A stretch of 64,000 nt of DNA, from contig NC_009406.2 in NCBI RefSeq assembly GCF_000002875.2, positions 124,001 to 188,000 on the forward strand, given 5' to 3'. Each line of letters starts with the position of its first letter. Position 1 is the stretch's first letter. This document shows, in pieces, positions 10,350 through 18,991 of this stretch. The stretch is from Leishmania infantum JPCM5. Lineage: Eukaryota > Euglenozoa > Kinetoplastea > Trypanosomatida > Trypanosomatidae. Both the position numbers and the translations under genes were made by a program. Below the pieces are notes generated by a model. It worked only from the letters and a program-made list of their open reading frames with translations. It did not search any database and was not told the DNA's origin.

Positions 10350-11164
10350 GAGAGTGCAGCGGGAATCACCTTCACAACTGCTACTGAAAAGCAAGACGGT
10401 GTATCACGTTCGGCCTGTGACACAAGCACGGCGCGTTGGTGGCTTACGCGCGCGCGTTTATAGATGTGTTTGTGTGCAGAGCTGCCTGACCTCTACCTGC
10501 TGCGTATCTGCGCATGCCCATGACACGCTGAAAATGAACAGTGGTAGGGCCGTAGCGGTTGTAGTGAGGGGGGAGGGAGGAGTCAATGTAGAGAGAGAGC
10601 GCGAGAGGTGCGGAGACGGAGGCCGCGGGTACAGCGCGGGGCTTCGCCATGGCTGGCAGAAGACTCCTACACCCGAAGTCTCTGCATGAGCGGGATGCGC
10701 TCCTGCATTCAGGGCCACTGGCCTTTTCCTCTCTTTGATGCTGTGAAGGCGTGCACTTCGAGACGCGCTCGCATCGCCCTATGTATCACCCCATCGCAGG
10801 CCGCGAGTCGGCAGACTCTCCGTTCGTCGCCCATGTGACGCTCGAAGAGCTGAAACCCGTGCAAGAGGAAGCGTGCGGCTCCGTGGTGTCACTCGTCTTC
10901 ATTCGGTGTCGTTTCTCTCTTAAACACAAAACAATGGCGCGCCTCTGGGCATCATCGACACCTGCATCGTCCACATTTTCCGTGTTGACCGCGTTGCGGG
11001 CGTTGACACCGTTGCGCGAACACACGCAAACAACGCTGGCGGAGGAAACAGATGGTGCGGGCGCTCCGCCATTAGCGCGCACACACGTCTGCTTTCATGT
11101 TCATTTTCTTTGGACTGGCTAAGCCGTTCGCATGAATGGGTTCTCGTTCGTCGTGAAGTCCGCG
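10350..11164. other. Spacer between the 274-aa hypothetical and the nucleoporin-like gene
   Basis: Purine runs on the plus strand near 10565-10608 are polypyrimidine tracts in the transcript and could direct splicing of the downstream gene at 9525-10349. I see no gene in it. Confidence 0.6.
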
Positions 11165-14100
11165 CTACGCCCTTTCGTGACTTGTCGTCCAAAGGTACGC
11201 CAGCCACGAGGAGAGGAGCGTGAGCTCTTCAGCAGTCAGCAGCGTCTCACCCACGCGGCGCAGCGTCTCGGCGTCCTGAAGCTTGGCGCATGCGACCATC
11301 ACCTGCCCCAGCGCTGTCTGGCGCAAGCCTGCGTCCGTCTCTAACTCGCTAACGCTGTTTGCGAAGATGTTCTTTAGGCGTGAGCCACCATCCTTCGCAC
11401 GGCAGCGCCGCAGCACCTGCACCAGCAAGTCCTCGCTGGTTGGCTGCATCGTGTGGCTGGCAATCACGGCCGCCTGCACCCACGCCGCCACACAGTCTTC
11501 TATCTCCAACAGTCGCTGCACCGCCGCTTGTGGGCCGAGCGTGACGTTATTGTAGTCAGGTGCGAGGAACTCCTGCTGGGCCGCCACAATCGACTCCGAT
11601 AGCTCCACATCGTTGAAGCGGCTCGACGGTGCCGCCCCGGTCGCCACCCACGCCAGGCGCGCCATCGCATTGCACCGGCTGCGGTGTTGGAGCTGGTCCT
11701 CCCCGTACGGGATGTAGGGGGGGCTGGCCTGTCCCTCGGCGGTTAGGGCGTCATAGCGGCCTGGGTCGGCGAGCCACAGCAAGTGCGGCGCTTGCGCTTC
11801 CAGGAAGCTGTTCCGCCGAGTGCGTGCGTCAGGACAGCCAGGCAGCACGGCAGGCAGACTCAGCAGCTCCCACTCACGGCGCTGCTCCCAGAGCGTTTGA
11901 AGCGCAGCGTCGAGGGCAAGGGTGCTCTGCTGACAGTAGCACTGCAGTCGCTCGTACTGCTCCGGGCAACTCACGGGGTCGCCGATCGGCGTGGAAAGCG
12001 CAAAAATCATGAGGATCGGCATTGCGTCGAAGCGCAGCGCCAGCGTCTCGCACACGCCCAGAACGCGCCGCCCAATTTCCGCGCAGCCGCGAGACGCGGT
12101 GGGGGCACCGTACGGGTAGCCGACCGGCCCAGTGAGGAACGGCTCGCGGAGGAGGGTGTTCGTCACGGCTGAGGCGACAAAACGGTTGTCGTGGTGAAGG
12201 CTGTTAGCCAGCGAAAAGTACAGCAGGTATGCGATAACGTCCAACATGTCACACTTGTGGTGCAGCGTGAGCGAGGTAAACGCGACTCCGCTTGCCGCGC
12301 GCGCTGCGCCGTCGCCGGCGTTGGCGGGGCCGTCACTGCTGTCGTTAAGGTTACTGGACGCTACATCGCAGACGTCCGCCAGAATGTTCGACAGCTGCAC
12401 ACATGCCTGTGAGAAGCACAGCGCAACACCGCTCACGGGATCGCTGGAGGCGGTCCACGTGCACGCCAGCACACCCTTAGAAATGTCGCACACCTTCCGC
12501 ACGTCCTCACGCGATTCAACGATGGTCTGCGCAACGACCACGTAGATGCAACCCGCCGCGTAGCACTCGGCAAACTTTTCTTCCAGTGGCAGCGAGACAG
12601 TCTGCCGCACCTCGGTCATGTACACGACAAGGAAGTGAAGCAGTCGCACGAGGTTCAACGGGTTCGCAAAGCAAATCTCAGAGGCTGTCAACCCCTCCAC
12701 GCTGCCTTGCAGACGGGCGGAGACACCACTCGCTGCCGCCTTCTGCTCTGCCCGGATGGCCTCCGCCACTGCCACAATGGCGCGCCGCATGATCTGCTGG
12801 CAACGCGCCATCTGCTCTGTGCTCTTCACCAGCCGCGGAGCCGCCGGCGCGCTCGACGCGTCGTTAACGACGCCCTGGGTGTTGTAATGACGAGAGGGAC
12901 GGCGCTGCAGCAGGTAGGCACTGCCGCTGCTCAGCGCCGTCTCGAGCATGGCGCTGAAGGGAGGCAGAACCCGCTGTGTCACGCAATCTTCGCTGGAGTC
13001 GAAAGAGTGCTCCACCTTCAGCCCCACATTCTGCATGCTGCGCAGCGCACACAAGGACATGAGCGCCTCTTGCACCGACAGCAACTGCGCCATGGTCGCA
13101 TGCGAAAGCTGCATGCGCACCTGCTCGTGGCGCAGGACGGCCATAACGAAGGAGCGGTGCGCCTGCTGCTGGAACGTGAGCTGGCGTGTGACTCGCAGTA
13201 CAATGTTCTCATCCTCAGTGTTCAGGTTTCGACGGGCCCAGTTGCCGGTGCCGTGGCGCCACTGGTGCTGCAAGTTCGTCGAGGACGAGAGCGACTCACT
13301 TGCGTAAAGCACCGCACTGTCCAAAGAAAGCTTGGAGTCGGTGCGGACTGCATCAAGGATGCTCCTCAACTCTGCCTCGCCGGAGTTGTCGCCGTCGTGC
13401 ACACGTCTGGGACCGTCGCCACTGGCAGCGTGCGTCATGCGGCCCGCCAGGACGTCTCTCACGGTTAGGTGTGGGCCGCGAGCGTCGAGGGTGACGAGGC
13501 TCCCGTCATCCCGCAACAGCGACGCCACGGGCTGCTCAAGGTGGCCGAAGCAGACGGTGTCCTCGCTAGAGCACGGCTGCCGCACCCCGACTTGATTGTT
13601 CACGCGCAGCACGTACGCGCCGACGCTAATGAGGACCTCGCGGTGGTTGTCACAAGAGAACAGCTTGATGTGGTGGCGCGGCAGGTGCGCGGCGGCGCTG
13701 ACTACGTCCGCGACGGCGTTCAGCACGACATAATTCACGACCTTTCCGAGAGAGGCATCCAGCGTCACGAGCCACAGCGCTGGGAGCGGCTGCGCCGAGC
13801 TGCTGCGAACGTAGTAGAGAACGCACACCTTGTGCTGGCTTTCCGTGCAGGAAACGACCTGGCCTCTGCGCCCCAGCGACGCTGGGAGCGACGTGGCCCA
13901 CTTAATAGAAATGCATGGCCGCCGTCCTGCCCCTTCCACCGCCGGTGGCACCGGACTGAAAGCGAGCAGGAAGACCTCACCTGAAGCGCTGATCGCCAAT
14001 ACCTGCTCAGGGTAGTGGCAGCGCAGCTGCACGTGTGTAAAGGCAAGTGGGCTGTCACCGAGCTGCCCGTTGCCGACCGCCGAAAGTGGCCACACAGGCG

Positions 14101-14992
14101 ACGCACTTGCGGCACTGCCAGTGCCTGTCCCGTCATCCTCTCGATCGCAGCTCGGGTTGTTTCCGCCGGCGACCAAGCACTTGAGTGAGTGCCACAGCCA
14201 GCTGGAAGTGTTTGGAGAAGCAATAGGGCGCCCTGTGTCCGAGTACTCGTTCGACACCAGCTGCTGACTCTCTTCCTCTGCACAATCAGTGAACAGGGTG
14301 TCCGCGCTCGTCTCCGTGTCGCCGCCGCCACTGCTGCGTTGAGGCAGGTTGTTGTGCCCTCCGCGTGCCCATCGAAAGGACGCCGGGTCACGCCGATCGA
14401 ACTTCATTGTCGTGTGCGCGCCGTCGTACTTGAGATCCACGACAATCACCCCAGCCGTCGTCCCCAGCACCGTCACAATCACCGCTTCTGCATTAACCCA
14501 GCGCCGCGTGCAGACAAAACTCGACGCTGTCATGCCAGTGTCGTCGTCGAGCATTTGCACCTCGATGCTGTGGTCGAGACTAGAGATGGCACCGCGCTCG
14601 CTGCAAAACGCAAGCGACTCCTCCTCGCCACCCATCTCACTCACAAACAGCGGCAGTCCCTCCTTGGCGGCTGCAAAGTACGGTATCTCTGCAAGCCGTG
14701 GCGCCGCCGTCTGCCACCCTGGCCGGCTCACGTTCCAGAGGCGCAGCAGCTTCGTGTTTTCGTCGACCAGCCAGCACATGTGCGTGCCGGCACCGGAGAG
14801 AAAGCTCGAAGCCGGCACCGTGCATCCGCTCGCGGCATCGAAGAGCACTGCGCCATCGAGAGAGGTCGGCGACGCCTCGGCGAGTCCGCTGTCCGCCTCG
14901 GTGGCGCGCTTGTAGACGTACGGCGCCGCTGAGCTGCTCGTCATCGTTAGCCGCTGTGTCCGTGGCACCTTTGCCGGTGGTGCGAAGAACAT
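11165..14992 (-). CDS. Large beta-propeller/alpha-solenoid protein, possibly a scaffold nucleoporin
   Basis: This 1275-residue protein has two halves. Residues about 20-560 are rich in short strand-forming segments with repeated Val/Leu/Ile-Gly turns and WD-like patterns, as in a beta-propeller. Residues about 590-1275 are almost entirely amphipathic helices. The order propeller then solenoid is typical of scaffold nucleoporins of the Nup133/Nup155 type and of vesicle-coat proteins; length and layout are closest to Nup133. I see no diagnostic motif, so nuclear-pore function is an inference from architecture only. The start is a true ATG; a second ATG 16 codons in (14944) is also possible. There is no membrane segment. 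The C-terminus is short and helical. Confidence 0.7.
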   Translation of the reverse strand: MFFAPPAKVPRTQRLTMTSSSAAPYVYKRATEADSGLAEASPTSLDGAVLFDAASGCTVPASSFLSGAGTHMCWLVDENTKLLRLWNVSRPGWQTAAPRLAEIPYFAAAKEGLPLFVSEMGGEEESLAFCSERGAISSLDHSIEVQMLDDDTGMTASSFVCTRRWVNAEAVIVTVLGTTAGVIVVDLKYDGAHTTMKFDRRDPASFRWARGGHNNLPQRSSGGGDTETSADTLFTDCAEEESQQLVSNEYSDTGRPIASPNTSSWLWHSLKCLVAGGNNPSCDREDDGTGTGSAASASPVWPLSAVGNGQLGDSPLAFTHVQLRCHYPEQVLAISASGEVFLLAFSPVPPAVEGAGRRPCISIKWATSLPASLGRRGQVVSCTESQHKVCVLYYVRSSSAQPLPALWLVTLDASLGKVVNYVVLNAVADVVSAAAHLPRHHIKLFSCDNHREVLISVGAYVLRVNNQVGVRQPCSSEDTVCFGHLEQPVASLLRDDGSLVTLDARGPHLTVRDVLAGRMTHAASGDGPRRVHDGDNSGEAELRSILDAVRTDSKLSLDSAVLYASESLSSSTNLQHQWRHGTGNWARRNLNTEDENIVLRVTRQLTFQQQAHRSFVMAVLRHEQVRMQLSHATMAQLLSVQEALMSLCALRSMQNVGLKVEHSFDSSEDCVTQRVLPPFSAMLETALSSGSAYLLQRRPSRHYNTQGVVNDASSAPAAPRLVKSTEQMARCQQIMRRAIVAVAEAIRAEQKAAASGVSARLQGSVEGLTASEICFANPLNLVRLLHFLVVYMTEVRQTVSLPLEEKFAECYAAGCIYVVVAQTIVESREDVRKVCDISKGVLACTWTASSDPVSGVALCFSQACVQLSNILADVCDVASSNLNDSSDGPANAGDGAARAASGVAFTSLTLHHKCDMLDVIAYLLYFSLANSLHHDNRFVASAVTNTLLREPFLTGPVGYPYGAPTASRGCAEIGRRVLGVCETLALRFDAMPILMIFALSTPIGDPVSCPEQYERLQCYCQQSTLALDAALQTLWEQRREWELLSLPAVLPGCPDARTRRNSFLEAQAPHLLWLADPGRYDALTAEGQASPPYIPYGEDQLQHRSRCNAMARLAWVATGAAPSSRFNDVELSESIVAAQQEFLAPDYNNVTLGPQAAVQRLLEIEDCVAAWVQAAVIASHTMQPTSEDLLVQVLRRCRAKDGGSRLKNIFANSVSELETDAGLRQTALGQVMVACAKLQDAETLRRVGETLLTAEELTLLSSWLAYLWTTSHERA

Positions 14993-16049
14993 TTTCTGTT
15001 CAGTTGGTGCCGTTTCGGAGGACCGCTCAGCGGGGGAGAGCAGACGAGCAACGACAGGAAACGCCTACGCACACAAAAAAGCAAACAAAAACGACTGCAA
15101 CGTGGACGACGCACGCGACACGCGAGGGCGAGCGAGCAACTCGCCGGTCGTCGAGGAGAGACGAGGACAGGAGTGCGAGAGACAGGAGAGGTGCGCAGCA
15201 GCGGAAGAGAGCCAAGTGGAAGGGAAGAGCCCCACGCCAGCATATGCGCGCGAATGCTCGACGCACGCACCGATCAGAAAGAGGGACGGGGGACGGCACA
15301 ATGACATCTTGTTCGGCCACTGATTGCTGCTGCTGTTTTTTTTTTTTACGCTCTTGCGCTGTATGTGCTCAGGGTTCCTCTGAAGTGTAAGAGCGACTGG
15401 AATCGCGTAGACGAGGAAGGAGAGTCACCTGGGCGCACACGAGAGAGGGAGGAGGTAGGGAGTAGCGCATCACGCAAACGTCGACGAGAGGCAACGTGCT
15501 GTGATGAAACGCGCCCTCCGCGGTCAACCCCCCCCCCTGCACGCACACAAACAGACGAAACGAAGGAGATATAAAGGCAGGAAGCACTCACAAAGGGCGA
15601 CAGCGCCTGGCACACACACACAGGCACAGACAGAGACCACACGACAACACAAATTCAATATGCCACGACTGGGCCAACAACGAGCTGCTGAGAGACGAAA
15701 CCTTATCCAACGAAAGAGAGAAAAGCCGGAGATGGCGGGAGAAGAGGAGGGGGTCAACATCGAAATTGAGGAGCCGGCCTGAACGCATCGACATACATAC
15801 AAGCGCTCAACGTGTACAGACGCAGCCCTCATCTATCGCGCCCAACATTGCGCCGCAGAGATCCTGCTTTCAGTGCCTAGAGGAAGGCGAGGCAAGCTTG
15901 TCGTTCACTTCCAGGGGCACAAGTCAGCACACGAAAGACGGTAAAGAGAGCGACGCCTCTCACCGTGTAAAGCTGCGCCAGCCAACGGCGTGCATGCACC
16001 CGCAAAGGGATGCCAACGCGCAGAGCCACATGTGCGCTAGCCAAGGCCC
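14993..16049. other. Spacer between the nucleoporin-like gene and primase
   Basis: It holds purine-rich runs on the plus strand near 15145-15200 and 15437-15465, which are polypyrimidine tracts in the transcript, and a T run near 15336-15347 that becomes an A run in the RNA. I see no gene. The part nearest 16049 is likely primase 3' UTR. Confidence 0.6.
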
Positions 16050-17402
16050 TCACGAGGAGTTCTCGTCTTCGTCTGTGAGCATGGCCTTCAGCATGCGCTC
16101 TAGCGGCAGCGTCCACCGAGCATCCAGGCTGTGGCTGAGAAGCATTTCGTGCAGCTTCGGCGCGTCCTCTGTTGGGTTGAACCCATCCACCTCTTCCCAC
16201 TCGAGTGGGCAGCACAAGGAGGCCGTGCCGGGATGCACGCAAAAGGGAAGCTTCAGCAGGTGATCACGCCGCGTACTCACGTGCTCGTCAAGGCGCGGAT
16301 ACATGAGAAGAAGCTGCACGGCGTGCAAAATATCTGTGGCCTCCTGTTCCGAGCCGAGGGCGCGCAGGTAGGTTGCCCAGTCCAGCACGTTGCCTTGCTG
16401 GAAGTGCACGTGCTGCTGGAACCGGTTCAAGGCGTCGCGACGGCCGAGCTTCAGCACAGCCGATGTAGCGTCATGCACGATGTAGGCAGCCTTGGGATGA
16501 TGCTGAATGTTGTTGGGGTTGTCGCTCGAGGACGCTACGAAAAGCGCAGTGAAGGCGCGGTCGAGCTGTGTGCGCAACACGTGGCGGATTGTTGGGTGGA
16601 TGAGGCGGTGGTTCGCCAGATCGGCCACGATGGTGCTGCGGAGTGTCTTGGGTGCGACGACAGTCAAATACCCGACCAACGCCGTTCGCTCATCGTTTGT
16701 CATGCGCCTGGCACGCCGGTCGCACACCCACAAGTGAATACCGCGCCGACCCGAGAACACGGGCAGGATGTACTTGAAGCCAAAGTCGTCGCGCAGCAAA
16801 GTGTGCAGCACGTGCGCCGCGCACGACATCCACGCCCAGCAGTAGGAGCAGATGCTCTTGCCAGAGCAGCAGGACCGCACATTGTCGTAGTCTGACATGT
16901 CTATGTCGAACACGAGCTCCCGCTCCACCGGGAAGACGTTCGCGAGGCCTTGCTTCTGGTTTGGTCGGATGTTGTACACGGCGCCCACGTCGATTTTCTC
17001 TGGAAAGCAGCGCACCAGCTCGGCGCGCAGCTCCTCGGCACTTCGGTAGCTCCGAAAACGTGTAAAGATGTCGCCGATGAGGGTGAAGCAGAACTCGCGG
17101 CGTGCCAGATAGCCCTCCGCGGCAGCAGCCCCCTTCCCATCCAGCCACTCCTTGTCATCATCAGCGCCTGAGGCAGCACCCACGGCATTGCACGGCTCCG
17201 CCTTCATGCCGAGCGCATGGAGTACCCCGTCCTTACTCTCCTCTCCGGACACCGCCGTCTGCTCACCTTTCACCCTCGCCACGGAAGAGCCCGCAGAAAG
17301 ACGTGGCTGGCTGAGCCGGTACGATAACCATTGGGTGATAAGCTCAACGGGGTAGACGTGCGCATAAAACTCGCGCAACGAGTTTTCGTTTATGGCCTGC
17401 AT
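16050..17402 (-). CDS. PRI1: DNA primase small (catalytic) subunit
   Basis: This is the catalytic subunit that makes RNA primers for DNA polymerase alpha in the nucleus. Seen in the 450-residue product: the metal-binding block FDIDMSDYD with the catalytic Asp pair (D166, D168), followed at once by the CCSGKSICSYCW zinc-binding cysteines; then the SGRRGIHLWVCD nucleotide-binding motif (217-228); and near the C-terminus a YPRLD segment carrying the third catalytic Asp, followed by HLLKLPFCVHP. All are hallmarks of eukaryotic PriS. The human protein is about 420 residues. Here an insertion of about 60-70 residues, low in complexity and partly acidic, follows the first helix (about 30-100). The frame is open to a TTG at 17498, but the first ATG after the predicted acceptor is 17402. 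The large primase subunit is not in the window. Confidence 0.95.
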   Translation of the reverse strand: MQAINENSLREFYAHVYPVELITQWLSYRLSQPRLSAGSSVARVKGEQTAVSGEESKDGVLHALGMKAEPCNAVGAASGADDDKEWLDGKGAAAAEGYLARREFCFTLIGDIFTRFRSYRSAEELRAELVRCFPEKIDVGAVYNIRPNQKQGLANVFPVERELVFDIDMSDYDNVRSCCSGKSICSYCWAWMSCAAHVLHTLLRDDFGFKYILPVFSGRRGIHLWVCDRRARRMTNDERTALVGYLTVVAPKTLRSTIVADLANHRLIHPTIRHVLRTQLDRAFTALFVASSSDNPNNIQHHPKAAYIVHDATSAVLKLGRRDALNRFQQHVHFQQGNVLDWATYLRALGSEQEATDILHAVQLLLMYPRLDEHVSTRRDHLLKLPFCVHPGTASLCCPLEWEEVDGFNPTEDAPKLHEMLLSHSLDARWTLPLERMLKAMLTDEDENSS

Positions 17403-18991
17403 GGCGGCAAGGAAAAGACCAGCGCCTGCACACACACACACAAACGCCCGGGACGTGCACGCACGCGCGCACAGAGACACGCGCAGGAACGACAGCAACA
17501 GAAAAAAATAAGAAAGGGAGACAAGAGCACAGTAAGCAGGCTGGTGGCGGTGGTGATGGCTGTGATTGATGGCAGGCTGCCTTCTACGCGTGTGTGCCTG
17601 TATATGTGTGTGCTTCTATGGATGTACCTCTGTCCAGTATGTGTTCTATGCTTGGCCTGTGTGATCCTGCGAGCAAGCAAGCCCGCTGCTCTCAGCCCAA
17701 AAAGAGCCGGGGCCCCACACTTGCGAGCGAACGTGACACGCAGAGAGTCCACCGACAACGAGTGTTCGTCGCTGAACGCGCGGCGGCCTTCTTGTTGCTG
17801 GCTTTGCTCGTCCGCGTGCCCCTGTTTACCGTCGGTTGCGTTTTCTATCGTTCGCGCTGTGCCACCGGCCGCGTTTATCTTTTTTTTTCGTACTGAGCTT
17901 CGCAACTCCACGTCGCGCATCCGAGAGGCCCCAGCTGTCGTTCGCGCGCGCAGATCGCCGCAAGTCCTCGCGACACGCAAGGGCCACCCACCAGAAAAAC
18001 GCAAGCACGCGCGCACCGCAATTGAGCCCATGTGGCGGAGCCCAACCCCCACTCCCACCCCCATCCTCACCGAAAACATACGTCAGCAAATAAAAAAAAG
18101 ATGGAAACGTGCAGACAAGTGATAGAAGCTGCGCGCACTCTCATACGCACTGACGCGGCTCGGTGCTGATGATGTGCTCTGGCGAACTGAGCCGTGCCGC
18201 TCCCTCCTCCCCACCGGAGGCGTGCATGATTGGAGTCGGCACACATGTATGATGTGTCGGCGAAGGCGAGAGAGAAAGGAGGAGGGGCAAGGAAGCACGG
18301 GAGTCGATACCCCTGCAACGGCGGCACGTGTGTGCCCCTCGCTCTCCGTTTGTGTCTGTGTTTCTTCAATGCGAACGTCCATCAAGTACTGCGAGAGCCA
18401 CGATGAGGGTGAGGAGCATAGGTATACGAAAGGGGGACCGTAACCAGCTCCATAGGAGCTGACGACACAACAACTCTCTCAATCTATTACCACCACCACC
18501 CCTCAAAAGACAAAATGGATACGACGACCCGGCATAGCCCCCCTTCCCTCCTATATCCCTCCCATCTCCCTCCCCATACACACGGCTCGCCGAGGTGCAT
18601 CACCAACAGAAGCAGCCGTGAGGGAAAACAAAAGGGGAGGAGGAGGAGAGCGAGAGTGAGAGTGAGCGCATGTCAGAAGTGTTCTGCATGCGCGGGCGTC
18701 GCGCTGTCCATTCGCGGTGGGCACGGAGGAGGTAAACAATGAGGGGATAAGGAAAAAAAAACAGAAGAAAGTCAGTAGCGTACATCGGTGTCACGGTCGA
18801 GACGAGTCTTTCAGGGACGACGAGAGATGCGCAGCGGTAAAGCAAGCACCCACGTCGAAGGAAGGAGGCGCGAGGCAGGTACCGTGGGAAACGCAGGGAC
18901 ACGGACGTGCATGTTCCTCTTTGGGTGTACAGAAGCACGCGTGCCCCCCTCCTCAACTCCGGCACGCTCCCTCGTCTTTCAGACGCGGCTG
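17403..18991. other. Spacer between primase and the CNB-like gene
   Basis: Apart from the primase splice-acceptor region it holds CA/GT-rich stretches and a GA-rich patch near 18265-18300 and 18640-18665. No coding sequence is evident on either strand. Confidence 0.6.
17426..17520 (-). promoter_or_regulatory. Candidate trans-splice acceptor for primase
   Basis: A purine run on the plus strand (17501-17520, one interruption) gives a T/C-rich tract in the transcript. The first AG after it is the complement of 17426-17427, giving a 5' UTR of about 23 nt before the ATG at 17402. Confidence 0.6.

Noticed and set aside
12635..13468. A 277-codon plus-strand open frame inside the nucleoporin-like gene
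   Set aside because: It is antisense to a clear 1275-codon gene and has His/Arg/Gln-rich composition typical of reverse-strand shadows in GC-rich DNA.
16131..16895. A 254-codon plus-strand open frame inside primase
   Set aside because: It is antisense to a gene with unambiguous primase motifs and has no family resemblance of its own.
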